From Trichobilharzia regenti (lineage: Eukaryota; Platyhelminthes; Trematoda; Strigeidida; Schistosomatidae): a stretch of 64,000 nt of DNA. The DNA lies in assembly GCA_944472135.2 (NCBI GenBank), contig OX235262.1:71300887-71364886 (forward strand), given 5' to 3'. Below, piece after piece: positions 54,108 to 64,000 of the stretch. A model generated the notes under the pieces. The model did no database searches. It was given only the letters and a program-made list of their open reading frames with translations, and was not told where the DNA came from. Each line of letters opens with the position of its first letter. Positions within the stretch are counted from its first letter, which is position 1. The translations under genes were made by a program, and so were the position numbers.

Positions 54108-54460
54108 TTGGAAGATATAAATATATACCCGGAAGAGACAAGCCCCACCAAAACTATCCAAACAGTTTCAAAGAAATCTGTCTATATCAAAAAAGATGAT
54201 GTACAAGAGGTAGTCAAACGAAGACTCGACAACGCTATCAAACGAACTTATATTGCTGCGAAACTCATGGTCCTTAACACCATCAAGTGGGTGCTCCTTT
54301 TATCTGTGAAAGTTTGGTCACCAATTTTCAACACTTCAAACTGCGTATATAAATTTGAGTGTTTTTGGAAGGTAATACACATAGGTCGTAGAGAAAGGCG
54401 ATTGTCTACTGGCATGACAGAGCACTAGATAAAGTAGTTGAAGACATTTGAAGTCAAAGT
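54108..54460 (+). pseudogene. Penelope-like C-terminal fragment
   Basis: An open frame of 106 codons begins upstream of the GIY-YIG domain (KKSVYIKKDDVQEVVKRRLD, AIKRTYIAAKLMVLN) and reads NCVYKFECFWKVIHIGRRER, where the usual C-x-C-G and YIG have partly changed. The endonuclease would be inactive. Confidence 0.65.
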
Positions 54461-54699
54461 GTCAAAACTTCCAGTAACAAAGAATTTTGTGGAATATGGA
54501 GATGACATTGACGCTATCAAGTCATTCATTGTTGTCAGGAAAGAAACAAACACGTAGATGTTAATCCGTTACCTCCTTCGGAGAATAAGCCGGAAGAAGT
54601 CGTGGACGGATCAAGAAACCCATTTCAGATCGTATATGTACGACTTTACCGTCTATGTGAGACACAGGTACTGAATTACTGGCTTCAAAACCTTGAAAG

Positions 54700-55335
<636 letters not shown>

Positions 55336-55339
55336 CAAC

Positions 55340-55889
55340 TGACACAGTTACCTCTCCCAGTGACAACGAATACCTGTAAGTGTTGTCTTATTAATTTATT
55401 TTTATTTGTAATGCTAACTGTATCATGAATATCATGCTGTGCTATAGTAGCTGTACATTTTAATCCCAGTTTCACAATTTATCATTATTATTATATTATC
55501 TAAACGCTATATGACAACTGTTATTTTAGAACAACACATTTAAGCGAACAATATTGTTTTCAGTTAGATCTCACCAGGCCTAATTCACTCTAATATACAT
55601 AACTGTACAAATAAAAATTGAAATATAAACCAGTCACGATGTTTTGTCTATAGAACGATGAGATTGTGCATACAAATTGTGAAATTAGTCAAAATAATAA
55701 TAATAGTAATGATAATAATAACACTGGTTCTATCAATAATAAGGATGAAAAAGTGAGGCGATCTGTGATAACAAGAATAACAATAAAACAGCATGATTAA
55801 ACAGACAAATGATCGGGTGGAAGCAGTCGGTAAAGGCTCAGAAAAACAAATGAACCGATTAAGTTATGCTAGGTTGTAAGGGAAGTAAA
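55340..55889. other. Penelope-like 3' region, then no gene seen
   Basis: 55380-55500 matches the 3' region at 58555-58640 (tatcatgaatatcatgctgt, acattttaatcccagtttca). The remainder is AT-rich with AAT-type runs. Confidence 0.45.
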
Positions 55890-56105
55890 TGAAACACAGT
55901 GGCTTAATGGTATACGAGCTCGCCTTGCAACCGGAAGGTCCTGGGTTCGAATCCCGGTGGGTGCGTACTGATGAAGAGTCCCAAACTAGGACGAAACAGC
56001 TGTCCAGTACTCCCAGGTTTTCCAATGGTTCTCTAACTAATGTCAGCTCATGATGAAATCGTGAAAATAATCAAATCCCTACAAACCAACACTTGAAACA
56101 CATTT
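55890..56105 (+). mobile_element. SINE-A, best-preserved unit
   Basis: Defines the family core: A box gtggcttaatggtatacgag (55902-55921), B box gggttcgaatccc (55943-55955), CTGATGA (55968-55974), stem II GTCC/GGAC (55978-55981 with 55989-55992), GAAAC (55993-55997), self-complementary CAGCTG (55997-56002), GTC cleavage triplet (56002-56004), then CAGTACTCCC and the tail to about 56105. Compared with a canonical type I hammerhead there are three extra bases (AGA) between CTGATGA and stem II, and stem I can only form by using bases of the CTG. Activity is thus uncertain. No left arm is present, so this is a single-sense copy. Confidence 0.75.
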
Positions 56106-56199
56106 TTAATGAAGATATGTTGAGATTAAGGGATGATAAGAAAGGGGTTAAAAATGTAAATAAGGCGTGGTGGAGAAGTCATCAGTTGGTCTTAATAGG

Positions 56200-57085
56200 C
56201 CATCAAGGGAGGGGTAATGACTGTACAAATTTCTTTTGTAAGCATAGTTTAAGTTTATTAGTTCGAATGCCTATCGCCTCAGCTGTGTGCAGTAGACAAA
56301 TACGAAGTCTATTAGAAAGATTCAGTGGGATACAATGAATTATCTTGAAAGCTCTCGTTTTCTCCACTAAAAGATCACTATCGAATAAATGTGACAAAAT
56401 TGCGCTAGGGATTGTTTTTGTCTCTCCTTCGCCAAACCACGATGGGAGATGTTCAGTAACAAAGTGGCTAAGCTGTCTAGTAGTACGCCCAACATAACTG
56501 TCACAGCAGGTACAGTTGAAGTGATAAATACACATAGATGTGGCAAAACTATCAAGCTTTTCCTTCCTTTGCGTCCCAATCATTCGTCGGCTAGAGAATG
56601 ACAAACATAGGTTGCTGCGTAAAATGTTCTTCATATACTCTTGGAAAGTCTCTGGGATAAACTCTCACTTGATAAGTCACCATTAAATTGTAAATTAATA
56701 AATAAGGTTTTTTTTACGTGCAGTCAGTCTCAGGTTTTGTCTCTGATGAAACTATTCGGATAGCCCATCTCCGTCAAGGAATCGTGAATATATTCAAATT
56801 CCTTTTGTAAGAGGTCATCTGTACATAACTTTCATGCTCTGCCCGTAAGACATTTAACAACATTTCTTTTATATTTAATGGGCACATAACCAAGAAAGTG
56901 TGTGTATTGCCCTGTGAATGTGCTATTTTATACACGCTTCTTCCAAGTGATCCATCTTCTCGCCTACTTAGCAAGGCATCCAAAAAATGTAGTTTTACAG
57001 TCGTGTTTCTCTTCACAAGTAAAAGTAAGGGAAGGTTGGATGTTGTTGAACTTAGTTATTTTCTCCACTACCCCTACTAGTATAC
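56200..57085 (-). pseudogene. Penelope-like element, 5'-truncated
   Basis: Minus order: VVEKITKFNN near 57070-57040, frame 57016-56774 with HFLDALLSRREDGSLGRSVY and LNIKEMLLNVLRAEHE, a frame change, then frame 56634-56203 with CIYHFNCTCCDSYVGRTTRQ (GIY-YIG start with YVG), HLPSWFGEGETKT, and LLHTAEAIGIRTNKLKLCLQ. Truncated just after the YxDD motif of the reverse transcriptase. Confidence 0.8.
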
Positions 57086-57635
57086 ACATTCATCCTACGC
57101 ACTCACCATTATTTAGATTATATTAAATGCTTGAATGAATTCATCTTTGTAACAACAGTTTTTGTATTTCCCAACGAATGAAAAACAAAACGATATTGTT
57201 AAAACGATATATTATATCGTAATAAAAACAATATCATATCATTTTTTTTTTAGTTCATTGGGAAATACAAAAAAAACTCTTATAATAATAAATATCAGAT
57301 ACTCAATGACCAAATTTTTTTTATCAAACTGTTTAAAATGAACTTGGTTTGGACATGTATAATTTATCCTTGTTATTATTATTATTAATATCATGATCAC
57401 TTCGATTGTTACCTTTTAATTCATATCCCTGAACTCTGATCCTATGCTTTATATATAACCACATGAATTCAAATGCCTATGACTAATATTTCATTACGTA
57501 GATGTAAAGCCTGCTGAGAATTTACCGAAAATGCATGTTTACTTGAGTCGTGTCCTATAATTATTTTACTTTAAGCTATGCCATTAGTCTTTGTCTAATT
57601 TTGTTTACCTCACTAGTGATTGGTTCTAGGCAGAT
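57086..57635. other. AT-rich sequence with Penelope-like 3' material
   Basis: 57350-57570 matches the 3' region at 58600-58810 (tcaaatgcctatgactaata, ctgagaatttaccgaaaatg, tcgtgtcctataattattt). A local inverted pair occurs at about 57145-57185 and 57245-57290 (ttgtatttcccaacgaatga and ttcattgggaaatacaa). Confidence 0.5.
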
Positions 57636-57639
57636 ACCC

Positions 57640-58230
57640 TTAATGACGAAATAAATATGTGGAACTTATTATATGAGAACGGATATCCAGAAAAAAAATA
57701 GTTAAAGTCTTCATGATGAGAAAAGACAAGGAGAAATCCCTGAAAATTGTGCTGAATAACATCAGATAACGTTCAAAGAAGACACAGTCATTTATTTACT
57801 GATATGGAAAGTTTGTAAAACAGTAGCTAGAACATTCTTTATCTCAACACTACGTATGCAGTTCATCAGTAAGTCGCATAATTCCAATGCAGGCAAAAAG
57901 TAAACAACTTAGTCAGGTCACTTTAGTATGGATTTATGAATTTAATTGTTCTTGTGGAGACAGTTACATGGCCTTCTTCAGCATTATGCAATGAGGTTAG
58001 GTAAAGCAGTTGTGAAGTCAGTCAGGAGTTCTATATCATCACATCTAGTGGATACAGAGTACAAGATAAATAAAAATTCGGTCTTTAAAAATCTATTCAA
58101 TATGCCACCTCAATCCACTAGATTTGTACTCCTTGGATTGCTAAGCATCGCTGAGGCGGTTGCCATAAAATATTTGCAATCTAGTCTGCGTGTTCAGTGA
58201 AAGTTTGTTCAATTCCTCCGCCTTCCGTGG
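57640..58230 (+). pseudogene. Penelope-like C-terminal fragment
   Basis: LYENGYPEKKIVKVF near 57670-57715, then after frame changes IYEFNCSCGDSYMAFFS near 57933-57980 (GIY-YIG start, YIG changed to YMA), SVRSSISSHLVDTEYKINKN (58018-58077), LLSIAEAVAIKYLQSSLRVQ (58138-58197) and a terminal FLRLPWS-type end. Many stops. Confidence 0.7.
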
Positions 58231-58307
58231 TCTTCATCCCCAACGTAGAATAGCTAACGTGGTGATACCGGATAACTGTAAATATTATATAATATTAACT
58301 TCATTTT

Positions 58308-58540
58308 GCGTCGGTAGCACAGTGGTGGAATTCTCTGCGACCACGTCTCATGTGATTTGGGGTTCGGTCCCCGGCCACAGACGCACTGCTTTACCTCACT
58401 AAGCCAGTAATAAGACTGGTAAAGAGAGAATGGTGGGTATGAGGCTAGCCACCCCATTCCGTATAAATAAACACCACTGCTATCGAAACCCCAAGCCTCT
58501 AGCTTGAAGCCGTATGTTCCACTGGGAACGTTGAAGAATT
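58308..58540 (+). mobile_element. SINE-B in a Penelope-like 3' region
   Basis: gcgtcggtagcacagtggtg (A box), ggggttcggtccccgg (B box, 58358-58373), gtatgaggctagccacccca (RTE-leader-like), gcttgaagccgtatgttcca ctgggaacg (RTE 3' end). Short direct repeat attaactt near 58294 and 58547 is a probable target duplication. Confidence 0.75.
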
Positions 58541-58815
58541 TTCAAAATTAACTTAATTATCAATATCATACTGTACTATAATTGCACATTTTAATCTTGA
58601 TCCCACAATTTATTATTGTTATCATTATTATTCTATTATTATTATCATTCTCCTTGGTTCTATTTGATTCTATTGAACCACATTGTTTCAAATGCATATG
58701 ACCAATATTCAACCATTAAGTCAGTCTAACACCTGATAAGAATTTATCAAAAATACGTATTTGCCTGCTTAAATCGTGTTCTATAATTATTTAGTTTGCA
58801 ATTCCTGATTTATAT
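58541..58815 (+). other. Penelope-like 3' region (continuation)
   Basis: Matches the 3' regions after 55340 and at 57350-57570, and so continues the element of 57640-58230 beyond the SINE-B. Confidence 0.55.
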
Positions 58816-58899
58816 TCAAGTTCTTTTTCTGATAACTAATTGTTTGGATAGTGTTATGTGTGTTCCACACATACACACACTACATAGAGAGGAGTAATC

Positions 58900-59115
58900 G
58901 TGCGTTGCATGTGAGGGTGGCGGAGGATATCCCGAAATGGTTAGAAAGACAAATGAATTGTGGAAAATTGTGGAATAGACGCAGGTAACGGACTACCAAT
59001 TTCACCTATAGCCAAAGATCTTATCCAGATGAACCGTAAGATTGATGTTAACACAGCCTTTAAGGTCATCTATAAAAATGGTCAAGGACGCTAAGTGAAA
59101 TACACTTAGGCTATA
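58900..59115 (+). pseudogene. Penelope-like C-terminal remnant
   Basis: Reads MNRKIDVNTAFKVIYKN near 59030-59080, matching RIDVNTAFRVIYR of the better copy. Its continuation (agtgaaatacacttaggct) parallels the remnant at 18360-18610. Confidence 0.5.
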
Positions 59116-59164
59116 AGCTATTCATAAACGTAAGCACCCCCCCCCCCACCGCCGGTGTGTTCAA

Positions 59165-59849
59165 AAACAGTTTTTTATTACTGTTAACCTTAACTTTGGA
59201 ATCCTTATTTGATTGGATTACCGAATGTTGTGTTAATTCTTAACTTCTGCTTACTCATGACATAGCGTGACCACATATATCGACTTGACAAGTAAATCAG
59301 TGATCAGATAATCTCCGTATTCTAATAATACTATACATATTTATTAAAGGGAATAATTGTTTAAATGATGTAGTTGAACCTTAACGCTTTTAATTTTAAT
59401 TTTATTCTCTCATACCTCCTTCCCCACCTTAGCTATCTGAACCTGACCTGAAATGCATTCACACCTGCCATTTTGCATGATTGATTCAATGTGGTTTATT
59501 CACCTATTAGTCTTATATCTTCCAATATTATATATGTCCCTGTATACAGAGTATTCAGTTGAACAGGTATCCCGAAATTTGATGAATTCATTGTTGCTTG
59601 TCTTTTAAATTCGTATCAGGAAATAAGTATTTCCAATACTGAAGTACAATATTATCAGTCTGAATAATTATGAATGACAAACTCATTATGAATGTTAATA
59701 ATTGAGTAAAGATGAATACAAAGTTCAACAGATATGCGTAAAATAGATGATAAGAAGATAAAATTCATATTCGGAAATGTGAATTTTTTCAGGTCACAGA
59801 TATAGTAAAATAAGTGAACTATTGTTAATAAAATCAATAAAATATTTTT
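59165..59849. other. No gene seen
   Basis: AT-rich; starts with Penelope-like 3' sequence (ttttattactgttaacctta, cf. 18525). The rest is without support. Confidence 0.4.
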
Positions 59850-59850
59850 A

Positions 59851-60430
59851 CGAGTTGGTCAAGGATTCATATCAGTTAGAGAACCATTGAAAATAAGGGA
59901 GCATTGGAGTACTGAACAGCTGTTTCATCCTAGCCTTTGGGAATCATAGGCAGTGAGCATCCACCAATGGGGTTCGGACACTGGACCTTCTGTTTACTAG
60001 GAAAGCTCGTATACCATTCAGCCACTGGGACACGATTCAGTGACCAGCCCATGAATCCTAACTTCTACTCTACTGGCACCAACCGATGTCATTGGTGTGA
60101 CATCCATCTTCACTTCGTGACTGGATAAACCTCACTAGTCAGGACTTCTCACTAGAACTCCAGGAAACTCTGTCCTTTAGCGAGTCACTAGCGAGCATCA
60201 GAATTGGTAGAAGTTAACATTCATGCACTGGTCACTGAGTTGGGTCCCAGTGGCTGAATCGTATACGAGCTTGCCTGCTTGTAACCGGAAGGTCCTGGGT
60301 TCGAGGCATGTCGGTGGATGCGTACTGCCTATGATTCTCAAACTAGGATGAAATATCAGCTGTCCAGTACTCCAGTGATGATTTTCAGTGGTTCTCAAAC
60401 TGCTATCTATCCATGATCAAACTCATGTAA
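59851..60430. mobile_element. Snap-back SINE-A element S4 (both arms include the tRNA-like unit)
   Basis: Left arm 59851-60066 on minus and right arm 60208-60430 on plus are inverted copies of about 215 bp: tail, core, tRNA-like unit, and start of the 5' module (gaatcctaacttctac / gtagaagttaacattcat). Right-arm core gatgaaatatcagctgtcca near 60349; left-arm core complement tactgaacagctgtttcatc near 59911. The 140-bp loop is the rest of the 5' module in one sense. This is the longest palindrome of the family in the window. Confidence 0.75.
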
Positions 60431-60769
60431 ACAAATCTAATCCTTTCAAACTAACTATAGACTGTAAAATATTAGAATGTGGTAACGTGAAATCAAGCGA
60501 ACTGTATGATAGAATTAAATCTAATGTGATAGAAAGAATCGTGCTCAAAAATTCCTTATGTACGCAATCTTATGACTTTATTGTTATTTGGTGCTAAGGC
60601 TCCCGCTAAGCAAAAGCAAGCGTACTCGTGACCATTTTACCAAATGTTAACTGGACGTTGCAGATAACGTTGAAGGATACACGAGCAGGTGTATGTTCAT
60701 TATCTATCTCCTATATGTTTTAATATAGGTGATTGAATAGCTTTAGGCTCCTTTTTTCTCAACCAAGCT
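60431..60769. other. No gene seen
   Basis: AT-rich with no supported frame or repeat. Confidence 0.4.
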
Positions 60770-60975
60770 AGAAGGTCTTCTGGGACCTAGAGAGAAATGG
60801 GTTTCTCCATGAAAGTGGGTGCGTACTGATGAAGAGTCTCAAACTAGGCTGGCGAAACAACTGTCCAGTATTCTGTGCAGGTTTTCCAATGGTTCTTTAA
60901 ATGATGTCATCTCTTGATGGAATCTTCCAATCAATCAAAAAAATCCCTACAAAGCCAATACTTGAAAATCCTAGA
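60770..60975 (+). mobile_element. SINE-A, tRNA-like unit missing
   Basis: 60816-60960: gtgggtgcgtactgatgaag (CTGATGA at 60826-60832), gagtctcaaactaggctggc GAAACAACTGTCC, then the tail with ccaatggttctttaaatgat. Stem II is longer than in other copies (ggctggc before GAAAC) and the B box is lost, so the start is truncated. Confidence 0.6.
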
Positions 60976-60984
60976 TACCTAATC

Positions 60985-61724
60985 CCTTAAGAGCAGGTCA
61001 ACACTTAGATGTACATGGATGAAATCAGATGAAATCGAAGTAACAATTCCATAGAAATTAAGGTAAATCAGTGATAGCATAAGTAGATTATTCGGACCGT
61101 GATCCCGTCAAACGCTTTTAAGCAGCTTACGCTAAATATCACCCCTAGAAACACTGCCTTTTGTAACTCCCGTCCATTCTATATTTCTTCTGCATAGCCT
61201 ATCTTCTATTGGCCTTGACAATTAGTAATAAGTATCCATTCTTCACGAAATTTATCTTAAGATGTTTAAGCTCTTCGCCAACACAGTTTCTTATGGATAT
61301 GTGCTGAGCCACAGGATGGATTAAATCTGTTTTTCTCTGCCCATTAGGAACTACTGATAATGATAAATTAAAACTGGTCATTTATCTAAATATTACTACA
61401 ATTAGGAATCGATAGGTGTATTGAATCAATAAAATCGATGAAATTCATTGATCAATTTACATAATAGTAAAAACTACTTGGACTGTTCTTTACACATAAA
61501 TAAATATATGCTGGATAAGTATCTTTTTAGCCCTACTTGGAAACGGCTAGAAACAGGTGTTAAGCTATTTCTTTCGTCATATGATTTCTCAACAAATGAA
61601 CTGTTTAGTCATGAAATTTCAACTTTCTTCCCGAATAGGATTTACCACTTAATATTTTTATTATTACAACAATTACTATTTTGATTATGATTTGTTATAG
61701 GGATTTAGATCAATTATGAATGTT
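60985..61724. other. No gene seen
   Basis: AT-rich. The 78-codon frame at 61448-61684 has no visible family features. Confidence 0.4.
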
Positions 61725-61731
61725 AGATTTT

Positions 61732-62135
61732 CGTCATGAACCAGTATCAGTTGGAGAGATCACTGAAAACCAGGAATGACTGGACGTATGCTTCGCCATA
61801 TATTGGGACTCTTCAATAGTGCCTGCGACCCTACAAGGAATCGAATCCGAATCCTTCACTTCATGAGACCAAAGTGGTGGATTATGAAACTTCTTGGACA
61901 GGAATTCAGTTATCTGCGTAATCTAACTTTGTGAATACCTGACCTAGCGTTGAACCTCAACTAATGCCTTCAATGAGCACCCACTCTGCGGGTCTACGGG
62001 TTGAATGGTCAAAAAGCTTGGTATCGGGTTTGATTCCCTGAGATGTCGTAAATAGGAATTACTGAAGAATCCGATATTAGGATGAAACAACTGTTCAGTT
62101 ACTCTGTATCTGATGTTGCGTCATGGCGAAATCTA
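61732..62135. mobile_element. Snap-back SINE-A-like element S5, diverged
   Basis: Left part on minus 61732-61990 (tail, worn core near 61800, tRNA-like unit with ggattcgattcc near 61840, 5' module). Right part on plus from 61995 with gggtttgattccctgag (62027-62043), ctgaagaatccgatattagg atgaaacaactgttcag near 62063-62100, and tail. Arms are more diverged than S3 and S4. Confidence 0.55.
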
Positions 62136-62139
62136 GAAT

Positions 62140-62870
62140 GAAATTCCAGTTAATCTTTTCGTTTTCCGATTTGATGATTAATTATTAATCAATATAAATC
62201 ATATCCATAATAATGAGGTAATAAAATGTCGGCTAGTAAGGCTTTATAAATTAAATAAATGCTACCAAAACTGGTTATAATACTAAAAGTTATAATAATG
62301 ATAATCATCACTTCTGCCCTTCAATCTCAGCAACATTAACCAATCATGTTTCGAGTTTTGAAATTGAACGATTACCTATTTAAATCAATAATTATCAGTT
62401 TGCATTATATAGGTAATTTACTGATATGAGAAATCAGAAATATGAGAAGAAATGCGTTTTTTTCCCTCGTTTTTTTTCATTTCAAGTCAATTATAAACAA
62501 TTTGAAAGAAAATATGATTAATTTGAAATACTCAGAAAAATTCACTGTAAGCGAAGAATACTTTTAATTCTGATAAAAAATCAATATTTGATTGGATAGA
62601 ATTTCACACCAATTGAGAATCCTACAGTCTACTAGGTTTTTTAATTTCACCTTCGTCACTCAGTATATCAATAATAGGCTATTTCATCAGATGGTTTTAA
62701 CATAGACTAACAAACTGTGAGCCTTCTAGCTGACTGAGTGGGATTATTGTGAAAAGGGTTGATAAAAGACGAACTAGTTGGAAAACTGGTGTCATTCATT
62801 GGTTCATTCATTCATATGAGAGTTGGACCCTACCCATGGTTCTGACTGGTGTGAAACAATGAACTAATTA
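62140..62870. other. No gene seen
   Basis: AT-rich with no supported frame or recognised repeat. Confidence 0.4.
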
Positions 62871-62875
62871 GAGAC

Positions 62876-62940
62876 TGGGTCATTTAGCTCAACTGGTAGG
62901 ACGACAGACCAGTAGTTCGAAAGCTGCTAGCTTGAGTTCT
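62876..62940 (+). other. tRNA-like fragment
   Basis: gggtcatttagctcaactgg taggac resembles a tRNA 5' half with an A box. The following sequence does not give a clean anticodon arm, and the expected GGTTCGA is replaced by gagttcttctatt, where the RTE tail begins. It is more likely the head of a SINE cut by the RTE than a working tRNA gene. Confidence 0.3.
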
Positions 62941-62944
62941 TCTA

Positions 62945-64000
62945 TTATTATTTATTATTGCTCCCTTGGGTTCCTAGTGGAACACAGAGCTTCAACTGCA
63001 CGTCTCCACTTGCTTCGGTCTTCCTTCTGCTGTACAATTCACCTGCATCCATCTTAGTCCATACTCTTTCAACTCCTCTTCACACGATCTCCTTCATGTC
63101 ACCCTTGCACCGACGACCCACTCGCCGCTTCCCTTTCGCGTTCCACTCGAGGGCTTGACGCGCGATGTCACCCAGCGGTCTCCTCAGCGAGTGTCCGGTC
63201 CATCTCTACTTTCTCCTGCATATTTGTTCGGCTACTGGGTCTTGCCTTGTTTCTTCCCATAGTTCCTTGTTGGTGATTCTCTCCGGGACGGCCATCTGAT
63301 CTTCAGTATAGAGCGAAGACAGCAGTTGGTTGATAAAGGTCTGCAACAGGTTGTTGGAGATATTCTTTGTGACCCACCCGCCCCCCAAGTTTCTGATCCG
63401 TAAAGAAGAGCTGACTGACTTGACGTTGTTTGTATTGAAAATCCGACCGAATTTTGTTGTTGATTCTGGCTGAGTGACGAAGATTTCCAGATTGGTTTCA
63501 GTTGGTTGATGAATGTGTTTCTCCATGCCTTTCCGATTCGCGCTTGATTTGAAAACCTCGTCCGTTCCGCCTGCCTGTAGTTGAGACAATGCTCCCTAGA
63601 TAAGTGAATGAATGAAGTAAACTCTTTCAAATCCCTCCCGTTGATGGTGATTGGCGCTGGATGTTGCTGCTGTCGTTGTTGTTGTTGGTTGGTTGTTTAT
63701 TTTCATCACCTCCGTCTTGTCTATGTTCACTTGGAGTCATGTCTTTGCTGCTTCTTCGACCAGTTTGTTGGTTTTCGCTTTTAAGTCTTCGATTTTGTGT
63801 GACATCAAACATAAATCATCCACGCGCGAAATCCAGGTCTTCTAGGATCTTCACGTCGGTCGGTCCAGGATATCCGTGTCTTCTCGTTTCCAACTGTCTG
63901 ACGCATAATCCAGTCAGTCCACCATAATTAGGAATATCATTGGTGATAATAGGCAGGCAGCCTTGTCTGACTCCTGTGTTTGAGTTCTTCTACAACTTAA
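62945..64000 (-). pseudogene. RTE element, reverse transcriptase end to 3' tail; runs off the window
   Basis: Minus strand from 64000: GCL.LSPMIFLIMVD-type reading, then LEDLDFAR.VDDLCLMSHKIED with a frame change at the catalytic motif (one or two extra bases near 63815), a CAA-rich stretch, GRDLKEFTSFIHL near 63630, and C-terminal frames (63630-63232 and 63589-63206 are overlapping parts of it). Ends ccactaggaacccaagggag then caataataa at 62945. GC-richer than background and distinctly diverged from the copy at 31848. The 5' part lies outside the window. Confidence 0.8.

Noticed and set aside
57145..57290. Second foldback transposon
   Set aside because: The inverted pair is about 20-30 bp, imperfect and AT-rich, with no flanking duplication visible.
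62876..62940. Functional tRNA gene
   Set aside because: A 5' half with an A box is present, but there is no proper T arm; the RTE tail begins there.

Overview
The window looks like a schistosome-type flatworm nuclear genome: AT-rich, intron- and repeat-dominated, and packed with decayed retroelements of kinds typical of Schistosoma (an RTE-clade LINE, Penelope-like elements with a GIY-YIG endonuclease, tRNA-derived SINEs, and Smalpha-like repeats with hammerhead-ribozyme cores). The species cannot be fixed from this stretch. No complete host gene is visible. Two short exon-like readings (3260-3493 minus; about 9690-10076 plus) and one captured fragment of a ribosomal protein gene (RPL36A/eL42, 55040-55222) are the only host-like coding sequences seen.

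Layout. 0-11 kb: thin background with SINEs, a broken RTE reverse transcriptase (3.6-4.4 kb) split by a SINE, a second SINE with a perfect 13-bp target duplication (4742-5117), and an RTE 3' end whose flank recurs inverted at 18.6-19.4 kb. 11-16 kb: two Penelope-like elements, one with long inverted arms (12065-13690). 16-31 kb: SINEs, RTE 3' ends, the best Penelope-like ORF (21801-23183), a 199-bp foldback element (23860-24058) and several snap-back elements. 31.8-34.9 kb: the most complete RTE element, with one 809-codon ORF (endonuclease plus reverse transcriptase). 35-50 kb: RTE 3' ends, nested SINEs and several inverted repeat pairs. 50-59 kb: a Penelope-like graveyard of at least six copies, one carrying the RPL36A fragment. 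59-64 kb: snap-back elements and an RTE copy running off the end.

The families are linked. The tRNA-headed SINE-B carries about 55 bp like the RTE 5' leader and about 45 bp like the RTE 3' end, so the RTE at 31.8 kb is the likely type of machine that moves it. A second family (here SINE-A) carries a tRNA-like unit followed by a hammerhead-like core, and at least six copies are arranged as snap-back palindromes with that core at both ends on opposite strands. That recalls the inverted pseudo-LTR layout of Penelope-like elements, which are known in other animals to carry hammerheads. I regard this snap-back hammerhead family and the RPL36A capture as the observations most worth follow-up. Names SINE-A/B/C, U, W, X, Y and Z are working labels used only here.
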